A DNA stretch of 21,069 nucleotides, taken from contig JANRKN010000024.1 in assembly GCA_033763435.1 (NCBI GenBank), forward strand, positions 1-21,069, written 5' to 3'. Of this stretch, positions 1 to 6,001 are shown piece by piece. The notes below the pieces were generated by a model. That model was given only the letters and a program-made list of their open reading frames with translations. It did no database searches and had not been told where the DNA came from. Made by a program: the position numbers and the translations under genes. Within the stretch, counting starts at the first letter, position 1; every line of letters starts with the position of its first letter. This DNA comes from JANRKN01 sp033763435. GTDB lineage: Bacteria; Planctomycetota; Phycisphaerae; Phycisphaerales; UBA1924.

Positions 1-1148
1 CCCGGCACGCACCCCGCGCCGATCAGCTCGCGCATCGGCAGCACCCGATCCAGCCGGTCCGGCAGCGCCCGCTCCAGCACCTCGATGTCGTACAGCAAAT
101 GGCAGGGTTGCACGCTCGCCGCGATCCCCATCGCCGCAAACCGCGGCACATCGCGCTCGTCCACCAATTCCAGGTGTTCGATCCGCCCGCGCACGCCCGG
201 CAGCAGCTCGCTCTCGGCCAGCGTCCGCCCGCCCGCGCGCGCGTACGCGTCCAGCACCGCGCGCACCGCGCCGTCGCCGATCGCGTGCGTCGCCAGGTGC
301 AGCCCGAGCTTCGCGCACCGCGCGATCGCCTCGTCGATCTGCTCAGGCGTCACCATGGGCTTGCCGACGGGCATCCCCGGGTGCGGATCGCGATAAGGCG
401 ACAGCATCCACGCCGTTCGGCTGTTCAGCGTTCCGTCGGCGAACATCTTCCCGCCCGCGAGCCTTACCCGAGGCGTCTGATAGCGTCTCGCCCGCTCAAA
501 CTCCGCCTCGATCGAGTCCCACGGCGCATACAGCAGCACGCGGATCGGCAGCCGCCCGTCTCGGTCCAGCTTCGCGAACACCTCGCCCTGGCCCGGCAGC
601 GTCAGAAGGTCGTGAACCTCGACAAAGCCGTGCGAGGCCAGGTCCGTCACGCCGCGCGCGACGATCTCGAGCCACTCGTCCATCGTCGGCTCGGGGATCG
701 CCCGCCGCGCGATGTTGAACGCTTCTTCGAGCAGCAGTCCCGTCGGCGCGCCGCGCGCATCGCGGACGATCACGCCCCCGGCCGGGTCGGGCGAGGCGTC
801 CTCGAACCCCGCCGCGGCAAACGCGCGCCGGTTCACGCACCCTGAGTGATGGTCAAAGCTCATCACAAACGCCGGCCGATCGGGGCACGCCGCATCCAGC
901 TCGTCGCGCGTGATCCATCTCGCTTCGGGCCAGCCCTCGGGCCTCAGCCCCGAGGCCACGAGCCACCCCGGCGCGCGCGCCGCCCGCAGCCTTGAAGCCT
1001 CCGCGCGGACACGCTCCAGCGCCTCCTCACGGCTTGGGCAGTCGGCCAGGTTGAGCATCGCCAGCTCGCGCGCGTGTGCGGCAATGTGCGCGTGCGCCTC
1101 GCGGATCGGAAACGGGGGCGTCGGGTTCATCGCCCGATTGTTGCCCAT
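1..1148 (-). CDS. Amidohydrolase family 3 (YtcJ-like) metal-dependent hydrolase, 3' end cut by the window
   Basis: A continuous reading frame of about 382 codons runs off the left edge, so the C-terminus is missing. Family-3 amidohydrolase signatures are visible: a metal-binding H-A-H close to the N-terminus, 'KMFADGTLNSRTA' in the middle, then 'HLATHAIGDGAV' and 'GRIEHLEL' carrying the next two expected His ligands. Such enzymes hydrolyse amide or related bonds in a TIM barrel with one or two metals; the substrate cannot be read from sequence. The H-x-H lies only about 15-20 residues from the start, so the N-terminal beta-sandwich segment usual in YtcJ relatives is short or absent. The start at 1148 has a weak AGGG upstream; an ATG six codons later (1130) is the alternative. 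It follows the gene ending at 1179 by 30 bases in the same frame, so the two are probably cotranscribed. Confidence 0.85.
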   Translation of the reverse strand, partial: MGNNRAMNPTPPFPIREAHAHIAAHARELAMLNLADCPSREEALERVRAEASRLRAARAPGWLVASGLRPEGWPEARWITRDELDAACPDRPAFVMSFDHHSGCVNRRAFAAAGFEDASPDPAGGVIVRDARGAPTGLLLEEAFNIARRAIPEPTMDEWLEIVARGVTDLASHGFVEVHDLLTLPGQGEVFAKLDRDGRLPIRVLLYAPWDSIEAEFERARRYQTPRVRLAGGKMFADGTLNSRTAWMLSPYRDPHPGMPVGKPMVTPEQIDEAIARCAKLGLHLATHAIGDGAVRAVLDAYARAGGRTLAESELLPGVRGRIEHLELVDERDVPRFAAMGIAASVQPCHLLYDIEVLERALPDRLDRVLPMRELIGAGCVP

Positions 1149-1178
1149 CGAGCACGCCCTGTTCGGGTGAGTGGGGGC

Positions 1179-1853
1179 TCAGCCTCCGGCAACGTTCCCG
1201 CTCCCCTCGCCACGGACGATCGCGCCGAGCGCCGCGTCGATCTCCTCGATTGCGCCCATCGGCGGCTCGAGCTCGACGCGGAGGATGCCGAGGGTCGTCC
1301 GCACGTCCACGCCCCACGGGTCCACGCCGACGAAGCGCGCCTGGTTGGGCCTGGTGCCCGTGATCTGCGCCGCGACGTCCGCCGCGAGGGTTGGGTGCGC
1401 GTTCAACGCCTTGAGCGCCCGCGCCTCGCCGCCCGCGAACGGGCTCGGCGTGCGGATCTGATCGGGATCGAGCACGTGCTGGAAGCGCTTGGCGGCCAGG
1501 ATCTCCAGCCGCGCCCACCGCGTCGCGGCGCGCGCCTTGATGTGGTAGATCAACCACCGATCGCAGTCGGCGTCCATCCTCGCATCGAGTTCGATCGGCC
1601 TGACCATCAGCTGAAGCGCACCCTCGGCCTCATCGGGCACCAGCAGCACGCACTCGCCCTCATCGATGATCTCCCCGGGGATCGGCGCGACCGGATCGCC
1701 CGTCGCGGGCGCGAGCACGAACTTCACGGGCTCGATGCGATCGGCCGAACGCAGCACGCCGTCGACGTGCGCTCGCAGCCAGCGCATGGAGTCGGACGAT
1801 GGATCGGGGCGCGGGGCGCGAACGTGACGGATCGGATCAGGGCCGGAGCTCAT
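1179..1853 (-). CDS. Hypothetical protein, possibly FMN split-barrel/DUF2470 (HugZ-like)
   Basis: The product is 224 residues and soluble, with no signal peptide or membrane segment. I do not recognise it firmly. The C-terminal third, with 'ALNAHPTLAADVA' followed by 'VGVDPWGVDVRT' and a closing acidic helix, resembles the layout of DUF2470 domains ('LaHMNaDHaDAl ... gvDrdGldLr'). These domains end HugZ-type haem-handling and pyridoxamine-phosphate-oxidase-like proteins. The middle ('VLLVPDEAEGALQLMV', 'RWARLEILAAKRF') could be the split barrel. The canonical Met and His of DUF2470 are not all present, so the assignment is tentative. There is no clear ribosome site before the ATG at 1853. It probably forms a two-gene unit with the downstream amidohydrolase. 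Confidence 0.7.
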   Translation of the reverse strand: MSSGPDPIRHVRAPRPDPSSDSMRWLRAHVDGVLRSADRIEPVKFVLAPATGDPVAPIPGEIIDEGECVLLVPDEAEGALQLMVRPIELDARMDADCDRWLIYHIKARAATRWARLEILAAKRFQHVLDPDQIRTPSPFAGGEARALKALNAHPTLAADVAAQITGTRPNQARFVGVDPWGVDVRTTLGILRVELEPPMGAIEEIDAALGAIVRGEGSGNVAGG

Positions 1854-1909
1854 GGCCGCATTCTCGCATCAACCGGCCCGCGATGCCCGCGGCCCGGTGT
1901 TGGTCCCCC

Positions 1910-1943
1910 AAAAAACGACCGAGGGGCCGGTTTCGGCCCCTCG
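1910..1943 (-). terminator. Intrinsic terminator of the Lys-rich peptide gene
   Basis: Bases 1920-1929 and 1934-1943 form a perfect 10-bp GC-rich stem with a 4-base loop. Read on the minus strand the stem is followed by GTCG and six T residues (1915-1910). This is the best intrinsic terminator in the window and is oriented to end transcripts coming from the small gene at 2103-2044, about 100 bases past its stop codon. Confidence 0.85.
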
Positions 1944-2043
1944 ATCTGCTTGTTCCGGGCGTTCTGGCTCGGAGGCGGGCATTCACGGGTCGGCATCTCA
2001 GGCCAACCGGGCTCCGCACTCCGGCCCGGCGCTCGCAGGCGCC

Positions 2044-2103
2044 TTACTTCGCCTTCTTCTTCGCGGCCTTCTTCTTGCCCTTCTTCTTGGCTTTCTTCGC
2101 CAT
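2044..2103 (-). CDS. 19-residue Lys/Ala-rich basic peptide
   Basis: ATG at 2103 opens a 19-codon frame, MAKKAKKKGKKKAAKKKAK, closed by TAA at 2046-2044. A good Shine-Dalgarno (GAGGAG on the minus strand, bases 2118-2113) lies 9 bases before the ATG, and an intrinsic terminator lies about 100 bases past the stop. A ribosome site, a frame and a terminator together in a gap of several hundred bases make a real short gene likely. The composition (12 Lys, 5 Ala, 1 Gly plus Met) is that of a histone-H1-like tail, so nucleic-acid or polyanion binding is a plausible inference. Nothing shows it directly. Its short length means it is usually missed by gene callers. A low-complexity translation artefact is the alternative. 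Confidence 0.6.
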   Translation of the reverse strand: MAKKAKKKGKKKAAKKKAK

Positions 2104-2450
2104 GGTTCAATACTCCTCGGCGAGACGGGAACGAGTGTTCAAGGACGGGTCCACGCTTCGCCGAAGAGCGCGACCGCATCCACCTCTCACCATATCGGAA
2201 CTTCTGACCTCATGCCTTGAGCGAACTCAGTTATCCACAAGAAAAGTTCAAGCGCCTCCGCGCACGCTCGCTCCTCCGCGCACTTCACGCGTCACGCGCG
2301 ACGCGCACGCTCGATGATCGCTCGTCGTCTCTTCTCTCCTCGCGCGGCACACGCATCGTTCACTCATCGCGCGCCGATCACTCGCTCCGCAACGCGGTAT
2401 CCTTATCGAGCCTGTCTTCGCCGCACGTTTCCACGCTTCGGGAGGCCCGC
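2104..2450. other. Intergenic region between the divergent peptide and M16 genes
   Basis: These 347 bases separate the minus-strand peptide gene from the plus-strand M16 gene and should hold both promoters. I could not assign convincing -35/-10 pairs. The region contains a perfect DnaA box (2231-2239) inside a short AT-richer patch at about 2190-2255. The part from 2255 to 2400 is strongly biased to C and T on the plus strand, with recurring CGCGCAC/CTCATCGCGC-like words but no exact tandem repeat. The TTG at 2217 that would extend the M16 frame by 78 codons through this stretch is rejected as a start. Confidence 0.6.
2231..2239 (+). promoter_or_regulatory. Perfect DnaA box, TTATCCACA
   Basis: The nine bases TTATCCACA match the strongest DnaA-binding consensus exactly. 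It is six parts A/T in a roughly 70% GC sequence, which makes chance occurrence unlikely but not negligible. I saw no second exact copy in the window, and no dnaA, dnaN or gidA neighbour, so it is not evidence of the replication origin. It lies about 130 bases upstream of the Lys-rich peptide start and about 210 bases upstream of the M16 start. It could be a DnaA-responsive regulatory site or a titration site. Confidence 0.45.
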
Positions 2451-3710
2451 GTGACCACCGCTCAACCCACCATCCACACCCGCGTTCTCCGCTGCGGCGC
2501 ACACCTGCTCGTTGAACCCATGCCCGGCATGCGCTCGGCCGCGTTCAACTGGCTCCTGCCCGCGGGCGTCGCGACCGACCCCGAGGATCGCCAGGGACTC
2601 TCGGCGATGCTCGCCGAGGTGCTCCTCCGTGGTTCGGGCGAGCGTTCCTCACGCGAGATGGCCGACGCGTTCGATCGCCTGGGGGCCTCGCGTTCGGCCG
2701 ATGCCGCGACCATCTTCTTCCGCGTGGGCTCGGTCTCGCTGGGCGATCGGCTTCACGACGTGCTCCCGCTCTTGGTCGACACGGTGCGCAGGCCCACGCT
2801 CGATCCGGAAGCCATCGAACCCGCCCGCGACCTGTGTTTGCAGGCGATCGAGAGCCTCAAGGATGATCCGCAGGAGCGCGCCGCCCTCGCCGCGCGCGCC
2901 CGGCATTACGCGCCGCCGATCAACCGTTCGCCGCTGGGCACGCGCGAAGGCATCGCCGCCGTCACGCGCGACGACCTTGCGCGCCACTGGAACGCCCGCG
3001 CCGTCCCGGGCAACGCGATCCTCGGCTTTGCGGGTGCCGTCGACCCCGACGCGCTCGCACGCACGCTCAACGAGCTCCTCGAAGGCTGGACCGGCGCCGC
3101 CAAGCACCCGCGCGCCGACCTCAAGGGCCCGCGCGGCTACGGGCACGAGACCGATCAGACCAACCAGGTCCAGATCATCCTCATGCACGATGCGCCCACC
3201 GAGGCCTCACCCGATGCGCTGCTCGAGAAGATCCTCATCAGCGTCCTCTCCGGGGGAATGTCCGGGCGCCTCTTCTCCGAAGTCCGCGAGAAGCGGGGTC
3301 TGTGCTACTCCGTCAGCGCCAGCTATCGCGGCGACAAGGACCACGGCTCCGTCGTCGCCTACGTCGGCACCACTCCCGAGCGGGCGCAGCAGTCGCTCGA
3401 TGTCCTGGCCGCGGAACTCGCGAAGGTCCGCACGCCCGCCGGTCGAGTCACGCCCGAGGAGTTCCGCAAGGCGATCGTCGGCTTCAAGAGCCGACTGGTC
3501 TTCGCGGGCGAATCCACCGGCGCCCGAGCGGCCTCGATCTGCAGTGACTTCTACCGCCTGGGCCGCGCACGCACGCTCGCGGAGATCGCCGCGCAGGTCG
3601 ACGCCGTGACGCTCGATCAGGTCAACGACTACGCCGCGCGCCGCTCGCCCGGAAAGCTCACGATCCAGACGCTCGGCCCCGCCGCGCTCACGCCAGCCTC
3701 GATCGAGTGA
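2451..3710 (+). CDS. M16 (pitrilysin/MPP-like) peptidase homologue lacking zinc ligands
   Basis: The product is 419 residues, normal for a single M16 subunit. GTG at 2451 is chosen because GGGAGG lies 5-10 bases before it and the family fold begins directly after. The C-terminal half has the hallmark 'SGRLFSEVREKRGLCYSVSA' (residues 271-290) with the conserved Arg and Tyr of M16 proteins. The N-terminal half should carry H-x-x-E-H, but the aligned stretch after 'DRQGL' reads A52-M-L-A55-E56. The distal Glu (expected in 'QEI') is Ala132 in 'LQAIESLKDDP'. All metal ligands therefore appear lost. Family knowledge: inactive M16 subunits normally pair with an active one, as in mitochondrial processing peptidase or bacterial tandem M16 genes. 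No partner lies in this window. No signal peptide is evident, so it is probably cytoplasmic or membrane-peripheral. Confidence 0.9.
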   Translation: MTTAQPTIHTRVLRCGAHLLVEPMPGMRSAAFNWLLPAGVATDPEDRQGLSAMLAEVLLRGSGERSSREMADAFDRLGASRSADAATIFFRVGSVSLGDRLHDVLPLLVDTVRRPTLDPEAIEPARDLCLQAIESLKDDPQERAALAARARHYAPPINRSPLGTREGIAAVTRDDLARHWNARAVPGNAILGFAGAVDPDALARTLNELLEGWTGAAKHPRADLKGPRGYGHETDQTNQVQIILMHDAPTEASPDALLEKILISVLSGGMSGRLFSEVREKRGLCYSVSASYRGDKDHGSVVAYVGTTPERAQQSLDVLAAELAKVRTPAGRVTPEEFRKAIVGFKSRLVFAGESTGARAASICSDFYRLGRARTLAEIAAQVDAVTLDQVNDYAARRSPGKLTIQTLGPAALTPASIE

Positions 3711-3736
3711 CCGGACGCTGAGCCTGCCCCCGCACC

Positions 3737-4696
3737 CTACCAGCGCTTGACCGCGCCGACCAGCTCGCCCACGCGCCCAACCTTCTGCTCGCGCGTCCAA
3801 GCCTCAAGCCCGCGCGCGACGCGATACACCAGCGCGGGGTCCGCGAACAGCGCCGAGCCCATCTGCACCGCCGTCGCCCCCGCGAGGATGAACTCGGCGG
3901 CGTCCTCCCACCGCGTGACACCCCCGATCGCGACGATCGGCACGCCCGCCTCCCGTGCGACCAGCCGGTGCACATCGTGCACCAGCTTCACTGCGATCGG
4001 ATGCACGGGCGGCCCCGAGTAGCCCCCGGTGTTGTTCGCCAGCACAGGCCGGCGCGTCCGCACATCAATCGCCATCGCCGGCACCGTGTTCGCCACGCAC
4101 AGCCCCGCGGCACCCTGCTCAATCGCCGCGCGCGCGATGTCCGCGATCGTTGCCCCGGGCCCCGCCGCGACGATCGGGCTCAGCTTCACGAACACGCGCG
4201 TGCCCGGCGCGACGCCCGCCCTCACCGCGCTCAGCAGCTCGCGCAGCGCCCCGGCGTCGAGCCCGAACTCGACCCCGCCGTGCACGTTCGGGCACGAAAC
4301 GTTGAGCTCAAGCCCCGCGAGGCCCGCGACGCGCGACATCGCCGACGCCGCGGCCACATAGCCCTCAATCGAGAACCCCGCGACCGACCCGAAGACCGCG
4401 CAGGGCACCCGTGCAACCTGCGGCCCGTACTCCGCGCAGAACTTCTCCGCACCCACGTTCGCGAGCCCAATCGCGTTGAGCATCCCCGTGCCGCAGGGCG
4501 CGATGCGCCACGTCGCGTTCCCCTCGCGCGGTTCGGCGGTGATCGACTTGGTGACGAGCCCCCCGACGCGCGCCAGGTCCAGCACGTCCGACATCTCGTC
4601 AAGCGTGCCGCAGGTCCCCGCCGCAAGGATGATCGGCGCGCGGAGCCGGACACCGGCCAGGTCGGTCGCGAGCGGCGAATCGTGGGCGGGGCTCAT
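3737..4696 (-). CDS. pyrD: Dihydroorotate dehydrogenase, class 1 (probably 1B catalytic subunit)
   Basis: This FMN enzyme oxidises dihydroorotate to orotate in pyrimidine synthesis. The 319-residue length fits cytosolic class 1. Visible motifs are 'TKSIT' (FMN-side Lys50), 'NAIGLAN' (74-80, substrate binding), 'ELNVSCPNV' with Cys135 in the position of the class 1 catalytic base (class 2 has Ser), and C-terminal 'IGGVTRWEDAAEFILAGATAVQMGSAL' phosphate-binding elements. Class 1B forms use NAD+ through a PyrK subunit, which is not in the window, so 1B versus 1A is inferred. The ATG at 4696 is chosen because the family sequence begins just after it; the frame stays open upstream to 4822, but that would overlap the divergent gene. 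There is no clear Shine-Dalgarno. It is divergent from the TPR-YggX gene with 61 bases between starts. Confidence 0.93.
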   Translation of the reverse strand: MSPAHDSPLATDLAGVRLRAPIILAAGTCGTLDEMSDVLDLARVGGLVTKSITAEPREGNATWRIAPCGTGMLNAIGLANVGAEKFCAEYGPQVARVPCAVFGSVAGFSIEGYVAAASAMSRVAGLAGLELNVSCPNVHGGVEFGLDAGALRELLSAVRAGVAPGTRVFVKLSPIVAAGPGATIADIARAAIEQGAAGLCVANTVPAMAIDVRTRRPVLANNTGGYSGPPVHPIAVKLVHDVHRLVAREAGVPIVAIGGVTRWEDAAEFILAGATAVQMGSALFADPALVYRVARGLEAWTREQKVGRVGELVGAVKRW

Positions 4697-4757
4697 CGTG
4701 AGGGGAGGATACACCGGGCGCGCGAAACCTACGATGAGGCCCAGCAGGAGCACCGCT

Positions 4758-5393
4758 ATGGACATCGCCCAGCGCATCGCCCAGTTCGAGAACATGGTCC
4801 AGGCCGACCCGACCAACGACATGGCGCACTTCTCCCTCGGCGGCGCCTACGCCCAAGCCCAGCGCTTCGCCGAGGCCGCCGACAGCTACCTCCGCTGCAT
4901 CCAGCTCAACGAGAGCATGTCCAAGGCCTACCAGCTCGCGGGCCAGTACCTCGCGCAGGCCGGCGACACCACCCGCGCGATCCAGGTCCTCACCGACGGC
5001 TTCGTCCGCGCCGGCGAGCGCGGCGATCGGCTCCCTCAGAAGGCCATGGGCGAGCTGCTCACCAAGCTCGGCGCGCCCGTGCCCGAGGTCAAGAAGGCCG
5101 GCGGCGACGCCCCCGCGCCGACCGGCGGCTTCACGTGCCGAAAGACCGGCAGGCCAGGCACCCAGATGGACCGCCCGCCCTTCCGCGGACCGCTGGGCGA
5201 ATGGATCGCCGGGAACATCTCGCGAGAGACGTTCAACGACTGGATCGCCCAGGGCACCAAGGTCATCAACGAGCTGAGGCTCGACCTCTCGCGCGACGAC
5301 CACGCCGAGACCTACGACCAGCACATGCGCGAATACCTCGGCATCGACGACGAGGTCCTCGCGCAGATCCATCAGCGACCGGAAAGACCATAA
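4758..5393 (+). CDS. TPR domain fused to Fe(II)-trafficking protein (YggX-like)
   Basis: The product is 211 residues with two parts. Residues 1 to about 100 are TPR-like helical repeats ('AHFSLGGAYAQAQRFAEAADSYLRC', 'AYQLAGQYLAQAGDTTRAIQVL'). After an Ala/Pro linker (about 113-122), residues 125 to about 200 match YggX: 'FTC' with the conserved Cys (C127), 'PPFRGPLGEWI', 'ISRETFNDWI', 'TKVINELRLDL', and a closing 'HMREYLGID'. E. coli YggX is a 91-residue protein protecting Fe-S clusters from oxidation and implicated in iron trafficking, so the fusion probably acts in the cytoplasm on iron or Fe-S proteins, with the TPR part recruiting a partner. AGGAG lies 7 bases before the ATG at 4758. The frame open upstream to 4476 is antisense to pyrD and rejected. 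Confidence 0.88.
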   Translation: MDIAQRIAQFENMVQADPTNDMAHFSLGGAYAQAQRFAEAADSYLRCIQLNESMSKAYQLAGQYLAQAGDTTRAIQVLTDGFVRAGERGDRLPQKAMGELLTKLGAPVPEVKKAGGDAPAPTGGFTCRKTGRPGTQMDRPPFRGPLGEWIAGNISRETFNDWIAQGTKVINELRLDLSRDDHAETYDQHMREYLGIDDEVLAQIHQRPERP

Positions 5394-5472
5394 CCCCGGC
5401 CCAGAGTGTGGGCGCGAGCGCGGACAAGAGTCGGCGCCTTGCGAGACCGTGTTGCGCGCCCGATCGACCTGC

Positions 5473-5985
5473 TCAGCGTCGACGTCGCAGCGCCGAGACC
5501 GCCGCGCCCGCGATGACGACCACCGCGCCGGGCGCGGGAATGGTCGTAAGCGGGCTGGCGCTGCCGCCCCACGCCGAGCCGTCGCCGGTCGGCATCGCGG
5601 GGAGCATCATCGGGCTGAGCGTTCGCAGGTCCGTCGGCAGGGTGACGCCGCTGAGGGGGCCCTGATCGCGAGCGCGCGAGTCCCGCGGTCCGTTCAGGAC
5701 ATAGCGCCACGGGACGAGCCCGCCGTTCATCAGGGGGCCGGGCATCGCCGAGTCGCTGCCGTTGTGGTCATTGCCGAATCGGTCGCCGCCCGCGCCGGGC
5801 TTGATCGGCTGGCCCGTGTGAGCCCGCACATCGCCCTCGTCGTCCGTCGAGCCCAGCGGCTCGTCGGCCATCGCGGCGGGCGCCACGATCATCGCCGCGA
5901 TCAGCGCCGCGGCCCACGGCCACGAACGGTTGCCGCGGGGATTCCACCCGCGAGCGTTCAGCGTGTTGTTCAGTTCGTTCTTCAT
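5473..5985 (-). CDS. Exported protein with PEP-CTERM-like (PAPG) sorting tail
   Basis: The product is 170 residues. The N-terminus has a signal peptide: basic Arg/Asn region, hydrophobic 'WAAALIAAMIVAPAA', and a likely cut after A-M-A (residue 40). The mature part is Gly/Pro/Asp-rich and looks disordered ('GAGGDRFGNDHNGSDSAMPG'). The C-terminus has the three-part layout of PEP-CTERM-type signals: 'IPAPG', a hydrophobic stretch 'AVVVIAGAAVSAL', and four Arg. Family knowledge: such tails are recognised by exosortase/archaeosortase enzymes and anchor or release proteins at the cell surface. The PAPG core is a variant of PEP. Start at 5985 follows a G-rich GGGGGTG five bases away. It begins 16 bases after the HTH-TPR gene and is probably cotranscribed with it. 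The core shows no enzyme motif, so the job of the mature protein is unknown. Confidence 0.8.
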   Translation of the reverse strand: MKNELNNTLNARGWNPRGNRSWPWAAALIAAMIVAPAAMADEPLGSTDDEGDVRAHTGQPIKPGAGGDRFGNDHNGSDSAMPGPLMNGGLVPWRYVLNGPRDSRARDQGPLSGVTLPTDLRTLSPMMLPAMPTGDGSAWGGSASPLTTIPAPGAVVVIAGAAVSALRRRR

Positions 5986-6001
5986 CGTGCACCCCCGTGA
6001 A

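Noticed and set aside
99..845. Long plus-strand frame rich in Arg, His and Pro
   Set aside because: It is antisense to the amidohydrolase, whose frame carries recognisable family motifs; the composition is the usual high-GC shadow.
2231..2239. DnaA box as evidence of the replication origin
   Set aside because: A single box, no cluster, no AT-rich unwinding element and no dnaA/dnaN/parAB neighbours.
2217..2450. 78-codon N-terminal extension of the M16 protein from a TTG
   Set aside because: No ribosome site at the TTG, low-complexity Ser/Arg-rich content, and a well-placed GGGAGG before GTG 2451 where the family fold begins.
3968..5665. 565-residue plus-strand frame
   Set aside because: Arg/Pro/His-rich shadow spanning pyrD antisense, the YggX fusion in another frame and the exported-protein gene antisense; no domain resemblance.
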